Source: Podochytrium sp. JEL0797
Taxonomy: Eukaryota > Chytridiomycota > Chytridiomycetes > Chytridiales > Chytriomycetaceae
Length of the DNA stretch: 34,862 nucleotides
Assembly: GCA_027596195.1 (NCBI GenBank)
Contig: JADGJG010000165.1
Span: 1 to 34,862, forward strand
Direction: 5' to 3'
The position numbers and the translations under genes were made by a program. The notes below the pieces were generated by a model. It worked only from the letters and a program-made list of their open reading frames with translations. It was not told the DNA's origin and ran no database searches. This document shows, one piece after another, positions 11,803 to 20,246 of the stretch (positions are counted from its first letter, which is position 1; each line of letters begins with the position of its first letter).

Positions 11803-11808
11803 TATAAA
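11803..11808 (+). promoter_or_regulatory. TATA box of HB2
   Basis: TATAAA within TTTTATAAATC, 68 nt upstream of the HB2 ATG and 7 nt after a TGACTCA element; spacing fits a short 5' UTR. Confidence 0.6.
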
Positions 11809-11870
11809 TCAAGATTGAAGATTAAAGTCGCATCCGATAACGAAGAAGAAAAATAGTTGCCAAAATCACC

Positions 11871-12695
11871 ATGACCACCATCGCCGTCTCGGACATCATG
11901 ACCCCCGAGCAGTTCCCTGAGGAGAATACTACACTCTTTGGATTCTTTGAAGACTTCATTCATGACGGCACCTTCGAACAAGAGACTGCCTCCCCTCTCT
12001 TCCCCTCCAACGAATCCGTCTCAGTGACCAGCACGACCCCAGAGATTTCCCTCGACTTGTTCAACGGCTGCCCCAAGACTCCACCTTCCGAGCAAGAAGA
12101 ACTCCACCCCCTCCTCCGTCCCCCGACAACCAGCGATTTGGCCTCCTTCAGCAACGCACTTCTCCAAAGCGACATGTACTTGGATATGTTCTTGACAATG
12201 CCAGTTCAACCGCAGCCTTCCGCGTTCTTATATTACTGCCCTCCTTCTCCTTCTCCCTGCCCAGACGGTTTGCCTGCGTCTTCATTCAGCACACCTCAAT
12301 TCGATGATCGGCAATCCCTGCCTTCCAACACTCCACCCACCCAACATATGGAAGACGTCTCTGTCGACAACGCGGCGGCATTTGCACCAACGACCACCGC
12401 CACGTCACCTGTGCCTCCTTCGCCCGCGTCATCGGAAACCTCTTGCGTGGGCCTCTCCTCGACCAGAAACGATTCCGCGTCAAGCTCGTCGTCCGCAAAC
12501 AAACGGAGACGCCACACGTTGAACAAGGTCCAACGAGAATACGTGATCTCGATCTTCAACAAGAACAACACACCAGGATCGGCCGTGTTGAGGGAGATTG
12601 CGGAAAATGTGGGCATCTCGTTCCGGCACTGTCAATTTTGGTTCCAGAATCGACGCGCTAATCAGAGAAAGAGAGCTCGGCAGGGGAGAGAATGA
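11871..12695 (+). CDS. homeodomain transcription factor HB2 (single exon)
   Basis: 274 residues with no intron. The homeodomain lies at about 210-269 with a basic arm (KRRRH, Arg5), Phe20, Asn23, Pro26 and helix 3 FRHCQFWFQNRR (Phe47, Gln50, Asn51). The N-terminal part is acidic and Ser/Pro/Thr-rich, as in activation regions. It carries both family motifs: KTPPSEQEELHPLLRPP (HPLLRPP at 79-85) and YLDMFL at 103-108. A Ser-rich linker precedes the homeodomain. It is closest in layout to HB3 and HB4, which follow on the same strand, implying tandem duplication. A TATA box and bZIP-like sites lie upstream. Confidence 0.94.
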   Translation: MTTIAVSDIMTPEQFPEENTTLFGFFEDFIHDGTFEQETASPLFPSNESVSVTSTTPEISLDLFNGCPKTPPSEQEELHPLLRPPTTSDLASFSNALLQSDMYLDMFLTMPVQPQPSAFLYYCPPSPSPCPDGLPASSFSTPQFDDRQSLPSNTPPTQHMEDVSVDNAAAFAPTTTATSPVPPSPASSETSCVGLSSTRNDSASSSSSANKRRRHTLNKVQREYVISIFNKNNTPGSAVLREIAENVGISFRHCQFWFQNRRANQRKRARQGRE

Positions 12696-12912
12696 ACCGT
12701 TATTTTTTTCTTTTCTTTTCTTTTTATTACTTTATATAGAATGTTTTTTTTGAAATATAACTCATTTCCTTTTATTTTATTAAAACGTACTGTATAAGAT
12801 GGGTATAAAGAAATTGTCTTATCCATTAAATTACAAATGATTAGCAATCCCGGGCACGAATGAATTTAATTGATTTTCACCACAAGTTTATACAAGAAAC
12901 TCAGCAAAAAAC

Positions 12913-13596
12913 ATGCCTTCTCCTGCATCAACACCTTCACTACAAGACTTGTTGAGTCAGGAAACAATCACGAAAGAACAGTCGGACTTTCCATCTTCAA
13001 ACGACAGCTTTCCTCCAACTCCTCCTTCCAAGGCTGAGCTGCATCCCCTTTTGCGCCCACCCAGCCAAAATGTTTTCGCATCTTTTGGCAACTCTGTGTT
13101 TGGCATGCATGATGATCCCTTCTTGGATCTTTTTCTAACTGCACCGTCCTTTCTCCTTCCACATGACACTGCTACTATTCCACACGACACTACTCTTTGT
13201 CCTCTGCCGTTGGCAAGTGCACCCACTTCGTGGATTCTTCCAGCTGGAGCCATCGGAACATCGACACCAGAGACGACACCCTGCTTCAGCGAACCACTTC
13301 TTTCACCCAGTTCTAACGATTCTACTACTCCAAGTTCCCTGCCTCCATCTCCCGATTTCTTGGCAGTGACGTGCACATCTTCCACGCGACGCGGAACCAA
13401 AAAACAACGCCACATTTTGACCAAGCCGCAACGCAACTTTGTGATGAGCATCTACCACAAAAACAACACACCCACGTCGGATGTGTTGAAAACGGTCGCC
13501 GATGAGTTGGGAATCACGTTCCGACGTGCCCAATTTTGGTTCCAAAACAGACGCGCAAATGACAGAAAGAGGGCGAGACGGTGTGGAGAGTTATAG
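12913..13596 (+). CDS. homeodomain transcription factor HB3 (single exon)
   Basis: 227 residues with no intron. The homeodomain is at about 162-221 (Arg5, Asn23, Pro26, WFQNRRAN). Helix 3 reads FRRAQFWFQNRR, so Ala replaces the Cys45 seen in the other eight copies. The N-terminus contains PPTPPSKAELHPLLRPP (HPLLRPP at 44-50) and FLDLFL at 70-75, 24 residues apart in HB2, HB3 and HB4 alike. A TTTATA stretch lies only ~25 nt before the ATG, and AATAAATAAA-like signals follow the stop. DNA-binding regulator by domain; targets unknown. Confidence 0.94.
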   Translation: MPSPASTPSLQDLLSQETITKEQSDFPSSNDSFPPTPPSKAELHPLLRPPSQNVFASFGNSVFGMHDDPFLDLFLTAPSFLLPHDTATIPHDTTLCPLPLASAPTSWILPAGAIGTSTPETTPCFSEPLLSPSSNDSTTPSSLPPSPDFLAVTCTSSTRRGTKKQRHILTKPQRNFVMSIYHKNNTPTSDVLKTVADELGITFRRAQFWFQNRRANDRKRARRCGEL

Positions 13597-14305
13597 ATTT
13601 GGATTTTTTAATAAATAAACATATGTTATGTGTTATCTCTGCAAAAGAACCTGACCATTCTAAAGTTCAATCAGCTGGCGGATTAATTTGAACCCAGCAG
13701 AACTCGAGGTTCGGCCACCAGGCCTGTCATTCACCAGGATACTTAGGTTTAAAATTTTCTGATGAGCAAACATTGGGCATGCAATCAAGACGATGACCAA
13801 CCAATTGGTAAAATGTTTGTAGCATGTGTTAGTTTCGATGTGGAGTTCAGAAACGAACTGCCCACCAATGCCAGGACTGGCCTGGTCGTGGGCATTTTAA
13901 AATATATTTTTTTCGAGTACTGATTGGACATAAATTGGAGCCGCCGGTTGACCGGTTGCCTTGGTGGTTGACGAACGAGGATTCAGTGAGCATGATGATT
14001 TCTTTTGATTTGGATCCGCCTCCAGCACACCCAATCCTCTTTGAAACACTTCGCGTCAAAAATTTCATTCCTCCCTTCTCCGCCACCAATCACACGGGGG
14101 TCCAACCCAATCGAACCTGGATTTGTTATCGACTGGCTTTCCTCCAATCCAAACGCTAAGTTTTGAACCTCTTCCTTTTCTCGTAAATCAGTTACATATT
14201 CGAGTCAGAATGAATACGAGCAACTGCGGCGGTTATAAAGGCAGAGCTCCCTCGCAGTCGACACGTTGATAACGAAAAAGCGCAAACCCTCCAAGTCATC
14301 CAATC
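13597..14305. other. intergenic HB3-HB4
   Basis: About 700 nt. It begins with the HB3 poly(A) signals and ends with the HB4 promoter (GAGTCA at 14202-14207, then a TATA box). A 74-codon open frame at 13935-14159 lacks homeodomain sequence and is probably chance. Confidence 0.5.
14234..14239 (+). promoter_or_regulatory. TATA box of HB4
   Basis: TATAAA in GGTTATAAAGGC, 72 nt upstream of the HB4 ATG, nearly the same spacing as at HB2 (68 nt). Confidence 0.6.
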
Positions 14306-15064
14306 ATGTCCGCTACCTTCACTCATGACATCAGCCTCCAAACCTCTCCTTTCGTCTCAGCCAACGCCGACGATCTGTTTGGCTTCCTGAACGAATTCCC
14401 AATGTTCCCAGAGAATTCAGCCGAATTCGCGACTTCTTGCTCCAACGACTCCTTTGCGGACCTGTTCAGCACATGTCCACAGACCCCCCCATCAGAGGCC
14501 GAGCTTCACCCGCTGCTGCGTCCTCCAACTGCCGAGAACCTGTTTGCATTCAGCGATCCCGCCCTCGCACTCCAGCAGGATGCATTCCTCGACTTCCTTC
14601 TTCTCGCCCAACCAGAGACCATCTCGCCGCTGTTTTTTGCGCCCGCAACACCCGCTGTTCAAGAAACCCAGCCGTACTCTCCCTCCACACCTCCCGCGTG
14701 TCTTCAGGAATCCTTCAAGAAGTACCAGCCCACCTTCACCCCCGCAAACTCTCCCGCCGCGCTGCCATCCCCCATGTCATCGACGGAATCCTGTTACCCG
14801 CCGTCACCCAAACCTTACACCAAAAACATTGTCGCGTCCGCGAAATCTAGCGGCAACAACAAGCTCCGAAGACACACCCTCACGAAGCCACAAAGGGAGT
14901 ATATGATATCCATCTACAATTCGAACAACGTTCCGGAATCGAAAGTGCTGAGAATGGTGGCTGAGAAAGTGGGAATCTCGTTCAGACACTGCCAGTTCTG
15001 GTTCCAGAATAGACGCGCCTATGCACGCAAGAGAGAAAGAATGGAGAGCGAGGGACGGTGCTGA
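14306..15064 (+). CDS. homeodomain transcription factor HB4 (single exon)
   Basis: 252 residues with no intron. The homeodomain is at about 185-244: arm KLRRH with Arg5, Tyr20, Asn23, Pro26, helix 3 FRHCQFWFQNRR. Family motifs are CPQTPPSEAELHPLLRPP (HPLLRPP at 68-74) and FLDFLL at 94-99. Early Phe/Asp-rich patches (DDLFGFLNEF, SFADLF) add to the activation-domain look. Layout and helix 3 group it with HB2 and HB3. Weak poly(A) signal; the 3' flank is T-rich. Confidence 0.94.
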   Translation: MSATFTHDISLQTSPFVSANADDLFGFLNEFPMFPENSAEFATSCSNDSFADLFSTCPQTPPSEAELHPLLRPPTAENLFAFSDPALALQQDAFLDFLLLAQPETISPLFFAPATPAVQETQPYSPSTPPACLQESFKKYQPTFTPANSPAALPSPMSSTESCYPPSPKPYTKNIVASAKSSGNNKLRRHTLTKPQREYMISIYNSNNVPESKVLRMVAEKVGISFRHCQFWFQNRRAYARKRERMESEGRC

Positions 15065-15392
15065 GTGTGGTTGTTTTCTTTTTCTGTTGTTTCGTTTCCT
15101 TTTCTTTGGGCTGTTTGGAACCAACGATTGTTCCATTATAATATAATAATTGTGTAGAAATGCGGATGAGTATAAGAGTACTTTTTTCGACAAGTTTGTA
15201 AAAACGCGAAAGATTCGTCGATTACCGATCGATCAATTATTCAGATATTCAATAATTACCAAGTATGTATTAGAAATGTACTATTCTATGATTTTTTATG
15301 ACCCATCGTTGTTGCAGTTGTATTCCGTGCGGTTTTCCAAAAATCGAACATTCAAGCCAGAAAATTGATTGTACTCCCAATACTGTACAAGC
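15065..15392. other. intergenic 3' of HB4
   Basis: About 330 nt, AT-rich, with the HB4 3' end (ATAATATAATAATT at about 15137) and the presumed promoter of the following cysteine-rich ORF. Nothing else stands out. Confidence 0.45.
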
Positions 15393-15839
15393 ATGACCAG
15401 TTCGGATGAGTCCTCAATGCAATGCTGCGTTTGTCATCAAATATTGACGGAATGCGCAACACGACTGAACGCCCACGCCCATCGCGCATTGTGTCAAACC
15501 TGCCTTGTCGCGTGGCTCACAGCCTCAAAGATTCGCCCAAACGAGCTTATCGCTTCTATTATTGCAGAACGCAGGCGTTCGTTTGAGAATTCGCAACGAC
15601 AAGTTGTCCAAGAATCGGGTTTGCCAGTCTTCTTGCGGCCAAGTATTGAAGAGTCGCCAGCAGTCCGAAAACAGTGTGGACATTTGTGCTCCAAGTCGTC
15701 AGCAGATGAATGCTGCAAATGCTTTGTTGCTGCCGATGTTCAGTTTTCAAGAATGAATGGGAGGGTTGCACACGACACGACGTTATTTTTTGTTCTTGGG
15801 TGCGACACTTGCGGAGGACGTCAAACACAGATTCTCTGA
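15393..15839 (+). CDS. cysteine-rich RING-like zinc-binding protein
   Basis: 148 residues from ATG 15393. Residues about 10-45 read MQCCVCHQIL, then AHAHRALCQTCLVAWL, which follows the RING-finger pattern (C-x2-C, then H-x3-4-C-x2-C with L..WL) although the central Cys-Gly-His is altered. A second cluster, QCGHLC then CCKC, and a C-terminal GCDTCGG give further metal-ligand pairs. RING proteins are mostly ubiquitin ligases, but the divergence makes a generic zinc-binding role as likely. It lies on the same strand as the homeobox genes and inside their array. I do not recognise the exact family. Confidence 0.5.
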   Translation: MTSSDESSMQCCVCHQILTECATRLNAHAHRALCQTCLVAWLTASKIRPNELIASIIAERRRSFENSQRQVVQESGLPVFLRPSIEESPAVRKQCGHLCSKSSADECCKCFVAADVQFSRMNGRVAHDTTLFFVLGCDTCGGRQTQIL

Positions 15840-16020
15840 AGTCAATAACTACTATATCGATTAAAATTGGGTATTTAATTGCAATTGTTCATCCTTTCCG
15901 ACAACCCTTGAGGAACCCCACAACCAGCATCCGATGCTCAGTTTGCACCCACAATATCAGCAAAGGAGTTCATAACACATCCAACGCCGGGAACACATTG
16001 GCTACGGGATACAACCAAGT

Positions 16021-16820
16021 TCATCCGTCCACGTCGAGCACGGTGGCGGGGACATAGCTGATGCCAATGATAAAGAGGTTCATGACGAGTTTGTTGCTTC
16101 GATTTCCGGGCATGGCAAACGGCCGTCGATAGTGGAAGTTGAAGCCGCTGAAGGAGATGGTGCGAATGTGGGGCAGGAGGTGGCCAAGTTTTACTTTGAG
16201 AGTTTTGACAGGTGTAATGACGGGGATCACGACGCTGCATTTCGAGAAGGCAAAGTGGCTTCCGTGCATGAATTGATACTCTGAACGGGTTGTACGGTTC
16301 AGGCAGCGAAATAAACAACTCAAGCACTTACCGTTATTACGAATGCCGTGAGAAGGAGTGCGAAACTGGCGACCGCGGGGAGAATGATCGCAGCGAAAGC
16401 ATGGACGCTGAGTGACCGCGTACCTCTCGAGAGCCAAGACAGTATTGGCACAAAACAAGGCAATGACTGAGATGTATCCGGTGATGCAAAACGTGTATCG
16501 GATCCCGATTTCAGTTTGAGTGACGACGAAAGCACGTGGAATGCATTGAAGAAGTTGGATGCGAGGATAACGATGCCGTTCAGAACTACTATTAAGAGGA
16601 TGGCGAAGATGGTACTGTTCATTGTGGCAGGCGACTGCTCACTGGTGGACTCGCTTTGGGCACTCTCGCGCTGACTTGATCGATGAAGGAGAGTCTTTCG
16701 GTTCAGCAAGATGATTGCTATCAGAAACAGGTTGATGGCGAGGCCCGCGATGATGACCCCGATGGCAGTGAAATGCGCCGCGCTGTGGTCGACAGAATTT
16801 GTGCTGTTGCGCACATGCAT
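16021..16820 (-). pseudogene. 7TM receptor-like gene with broken frames
   Basis: From ATG 16820 the frame begins MHVRNSTNS (glycosylatable Asn) and gives TM1 (FTAIGVIIAGLAINLFLIAIIL) and TM2 (IFAILLIVVLNGIVILASNFF). A convincing TM3 with a class A-like ending (FCANTVLALERY, E/DRY-type) lies in another frame at about 16410-16510, and TM4 (AFAAIILPAVASFALLL) returns to the first frame. A 53-nt intron (16279-16331, GTAAGT donor) leads to a final frame ending at 16021 with one more hydrophobic stretch (MNLFIIGISYVPATV). No spliceable AG-ended intron explains the TM2-TM3 shift, so two indels, sequence errors or decay are likely. TM6-TM7 are not resolved. A receptor-like origin is probable; function as given is doubtful. 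Confidence 0.4.
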
Positions 16821-17242
16821 TCTCAGCGGAATCTCACACAAGTAGCAGTAACAATTTCTTCAACCAACGAAAAACGAGAGACGGCGAGAGAAGGAATTGG
16901 CAAGTTTCAGGATTTAATTATTTACAAGAATATTACAAAAAAAGATAGGAGATTTGCGAAATCTTTCCTTTACATATACTGTAAGTGGAACGCTTGACCC
17001 AATATCACAACAAGATCTGGGTCGGATGGCAATAGAACGGGAAAGTGGAGCATCTCCATTCTCATCATTTTTTTTTGGCACGCTCCGAGAATTCTGATAT
17101 TGGGGGGCACGACACTCCCTCGCGGCCAAGAAATATTCCATTTTCTCTCGCCTTACTTTCTATTATTTTCTCTTTTTTTTTTTTTTTTAACTTTCTTTGT
17201 TTTGATTCAAAAACGTGTAAGATTTTGATTAAAATTTTTCAA
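16821..17242. other. divergent promoter region with poly(T) tract
   Basis: About 420 nt between the 7TM-like gene (minus) and the SH3 gene (plus). It is AT-rich, with a run of about 18 T at 17171-17189 just 5' of the SH3 gene start. Poly(dA:dT) tracts often exclude nucleosomes in fungal promoters (general knowledge). Confidence 0.5.
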
Positions 17243-18436
17243 ATGGACGAGGAGGACACCACCCTCGACACTGCCGACGTTCAGGCCGTCCTAGCCTCTC
17301 CAAGTCCCTCCAAAGCCACTTCCACACCGAGCATAAATGCTATCGATGTCTCGCTTCTCAGCCGCCTTCTCGAACAGCACCTTTCGCATTTCGCCGCCCA
17401 CCTCAAGCAAGACCAGGAAAAGCAGAACAACCAGACCAACAGACACCTCATGATGCTGGAAACCAAGATGGATTCGTTGAACCAAAAGTTGGGGCAGCTT
17501 GAGCACCGTGTGAAGGTGGCCGAGAAGGCGAATGCTTCGAGTGCTGCTGAATTGGTCTTGTTGGAAGGCCTTGCGAAGCGGTTGGAGAGTATTGGTGGGG
17601 AGAGTGTTGCTGCGCCCTCTGACTTGAGTGGATTTGTGGCCCTCGCGGATGCGGAGGAGTCGAAATTGGGAGTCGCTCCCGTCTTTTCGTCCATCACTGC
17701 CGAACACCTCGAACGCGCGTCTCAGGCCATGGAAGACATCCAAAAACGCCTTCAGACGGTTGAAATCGTGTCGCTTAAAGTCATTCCGGGTATTGTCTCA
17801 AGGCAAGTCGACGAGCTCGTGCGCAAGCAGGAGGCCTGGAGAAGACGCGTCGAGACCCAAGGGCAGAGTCAAGACGATGAGTTGCTCGACCGCCTTTCTC
17901 AGCTGGACGCCAAGATCCAGACGCTGCCCGAGCTGTACCGCGGATCGTTCTTGGACTCGCTCGAAAAGCAGACCACCTCGTTGACGGAGTTGATCAAGGA
18001 GCAGACGGAGACCATCAACTCAGCCGCAACCGAGGGTGCCAAGAAACAAGGGTATCGAATGTCGCTGCCGCCCATCCCCGCTGTGCCGCACATTCCGGAC
18101 ATGGGAATCACGAAGCGTTTCTCCAAGCTCGCGGCCGCGTTGAGACGACCGCTGTCTTCGCAGTCCTTTTCGGAAAACAACGAGCCCAAGGTTTCGAGTC
18201 CGCTGACGCAGGAGCCCGAATTCGGACTGTTTTCGGTTGGGTTTGAGGTGCTTGCCTTGTATAATTTCAAGGCAGAGTTTGAGGACGAGTTGGAAATGGA
18301 AGCAGGTGATGTTGTGCAGGTGGACGCGACGACAGGGCGGAATGGAGATATGGAGAATCACAATGGGTGGTGGCATGCCGTGAATGCGGAGGGAAAGGAA
18401 GGGTGGGTGCCTTCGAATTATGTTCAAAGAACGTGA
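17243..18436 (+). CDS. coiled-coil protein with C-terminal SH3 domain
   Basis: 397 residues, single exon, start MDEEDTTLD. Residues about 55-280 are long charged helices (e.g. LLEQHLSHFAAHLKQDQEK, QLEHRVKVAEKA) and probably coiled coil. A conserved block around 245-300 contains IKEQTETINSAA and PHIPDMGITKRFSKL. Residues 336-397 are an SH3 domain: ALYNFKAEFEDELEMEAGD, then NGWWHA and GWVPSNYV, carrying the ALYDY-like, WW and SNYV landmarks. It is probably an adaptor that binds proline-rich partners, perhaps at the cortex; no enzyme is seen. It is followed 112 nt later by a paralogue that lacks the SH3 domain. Confidence 0.85.
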   Translation: MDEEDTTLDTADVQAVLASPSPSKATSTPSINAIDVSLLSRLLEQHLSHFAAHLKQDQEKQNNQTNRHLMMLETKMDSLNQKLGQLEHRVKVAEKANASSAAELVLLEGLAKRLESIGGESVAAPSDLSGFVALADAEESKLGVAPVFSSITAEHLERASQAMEDIQKRLQTVEIVSLKVIPGIVSRQVDELVRKQEAWRRRVETQGQSQDDELLDRLSQLDAKIQTLPELYRGSFLDSLEKQTTSLTELIKEQTETINSAATEGAKKQGYRMSLPPIPAVPHIPDMGITKRFSKLAAALRRPLSSQSFSENNEPKVSSPLTQEPEFGLFSVGFEVLALYNFKAEFEDELEMEAGDVVQVDATTGRNGDMENHNGWWHAVNAEGKEGWVPSNYVQRT

Positions 18437-18548
18437 GGTCAGTTAGGAATCCCTGAATAGAGAAACAAGGAAAAATAAGTCGCGAATTTTTCTTTTGGCC
18501 GTGCACACGTGCGGTGCTAAATCCCAAATTGGAATCTTTCGAAAAAAA

Positions 18549-19871
18549 ATGGACTCTGAAGCCCAAGCCCTTGGCAGCGAGGCAGACCAATTGGACGCAG
18601 ACATTGATACCACGCTCGATTCCATCACACCACCATCGCCAGCACCTCTCTCGCCAATCCCGAAGGCGCAGCCTCTGATGGAGCTTCCCACGCTTTCAGC
18701 CCTCCTCGACAACAAACTCGACTCGTTTCTCGCCCGCCTGTTGGAAGCTTCGCAGCAAAGCAACGAGCGCATCGGAGCCAAGCTGGATGCCATGATCACA
18801 CAAATGCAAGTCTTCGATGCTCGTCTGGTGGTCGTCGAGAGGGGAGTTGCCGAGACCAATGAAGCGGTGGCGAACGTCCGTCAGCACGTGGCCGACATCA
18901 AGAAAGCCGTCGATCTCTCCAACACATCCCCCAACGGGGCAGGTGCGGTCGAAACCATCTTTCTCGACGGTGTTGCCGCCAGACTCGAATCGCTCGTTTT
19001 GGGCGTCGAAGCGGTCAAGATCCCGGTGGCTGAACCACGTCCGATTCCAGTCGCGGTTGTGGAGGAGGTGCAAGAATTGTCTGCCTTTAGCGATATTGCA
19101 GCACGATTAGAAAGTTTGGCCAGTGCGAATTCCTCGTTCAACGCGACCAAAGTCGAGGTCAACACCCTCGATTCTCTCGCGTCCCGCTTGGAAACGGTGG
19201 CCTCCACGACATCCCAACTCGACGGCATTAGACAAGTCGTGGAATCCATGCAAGCGCGTCTTGCGAGGATGGAAGCATTTGCGCCCGCTGAGTCGGCGAA
19301 CGCAGATCAAGACGAATCGGGTTGCGAATCTGTCGCAAACCGCGTGGACTTGATTCTCGAGCGGCAGGTTTCCATCGGTCTTCAACTGCGCGACTCGCTG
19401 TCTCGCGGGCGGAACAACAATTCGGCGGAATTGGTTGCACAAATCGCCGAGCTCGATAGCAAGGTGGAACGCCTCCCTTTAATTTACATGGACATTTTCA
19501 GCGCCTCTCTTCAACGCCAGACACACTCGCTCATGGGAATCATGGACGATATCATCAAGGAACAGACAGAGACCATCTCCGCTGCTGCAGCTTCTGGGCG
19601 CCGAGTCGGCTTGGCTGGTTTCAACGGCGTTGTTGGGGGTGTTGTGGGTAGTATTCCGTATGTTCCGGACTTGGGAATCAGGAAGCGGTTTAGCCGATTG
19701 ACTGCGAACTTCGGATTGCGACGCGACGTTGCTATCGGGGTTGACGAAGAGGGAGAGGAAACACACGCGACTGAGTTGGTGCGTGGGGAAGAGGAGAGTG
19801 TCGTGGACATTGATTTCGAAAGCGAATATGGCGATGGTGAAAGGGACACGGATATTGAGGATTTATGTTGA
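18549..19871 (+). CDS. coiled-coil paralogue without SH3, acidic C-terminus
   Basis: 440 residues, single exon, start MDSEAQALG. It shares the whole layout of the preceding gene: acidic Pro/Ser N-terminus, LLDNKLDSFLARLLE-type helices, repeated S(R/A)LE(S/T) helical units, then IKEQTETISAAA and YVPDLGIRKRFSRL. In place of SH3 it ends in a highly acidic tail (EEGEETHATEL, ESEYGDGERDTDIEDLC). The tandem arrangement implies duplication followed by loss or gain of SH3. The two products may co-assemble through their coils (inference). No known domain beyond the helices. Confidence 0.8.
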   Translation: MDSEAQALGSEADQLDADIDTTLDSITPPSPAPLSPIPKAQPLMELPTLSALLDNKLDSFLARLLEASQQSNERIGAKLDAMITQMQVFDARLVVVERGVAETNEAVANVRQHVADIKKAVDLSNTSPNGAGAVETIFLDGVAARLESLVLGVEAVKIPVAEPRPIPVAVVEEVQELSAFSDIAARLESLASANSSFNATKVEVNTLDSLASRLETVASTTSQLDGIRQVVESMQARLARMEAFAPAESANADQDESGCESVANRVDLILERQVSIGLQLRDSLSRGRNNNSAELVAQIAELDSKVERLPLIYMDIFSASLQRQTHSLMGIMDDIIKEQTETISAAAASGRRVGLAGFNGVVGGVVGSIPYVPDLGIRKRFSRLTANFGLRRDVAIGVDEEGEETHATELVRGEEESVVDIDFESEYGDGERDTDIEDLC

Positions 19872-20246
19872 GCCAATTTAATGCATTTGTTTCATCGGCA
19901 TGAAAACATGTAGAGTGGAGCACCGCACTCGTGCATTGGTCACACCCACGCAACCTACGCGTTTGTGACGGCGAGGAGGAAATTGTCATAGTTATTTTGT
20001 GTAAAAATTAAAATTAAATGAACAAGTGAGCGAATTAAACAACTTTTTTTTTGATTACTGATTCCGTCGCAAGAGATCATTACAAAACGGCAAGGGATAG
20101 GGATAGATCAGGGGCGGTATTGAACCCGTAAATACGACTGATTACGAGCGAAAATGACGCGTAGATTTTTTCACAAACGCGGTTGTTCAGCCAAAAACGG
20201 CCGTCCAAGTGAGTCGCGATAACCCGTTGTGAAAATAATTTGCAAA
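19872..20246. other. intergenic 5' of HB5
   Basis: About 375 nt. AT-rich 3' end of the coiled-coil gene, then the HB5 promoter with TGAGTCG at 20210-20216, 30 nt before the HB5 ATG. No TATA box is obvious. Confidence 0.45.

Larger units (their letters stand above)
11238..11870. other. intergenic HB1-HB2
   Basis: About 630 nt holding the HB1 poly(A) region (overlapping AATAAA near 11270), two hairpin-forming inverted repeats and the HB2 TATA box (listed separately). Short frames on both strands show no conserved features. Confidence 0.5.

Noticed and set aside
13935..14159. 74-codon frame 5' of HB4 containing DPPPAHPILFETL, faintly like TPPS..LHPLLRPP
   Set aside because: The likeness is weak, no homeodomain remnant follows, and the frame stops well before HB4; chance is likely.
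17171..17189. Poly(T) run as the tail of a retroposed element
   Set aside because: No target-site duplications or element body are visible; it fits a promoter poly(dA:dT) tract.
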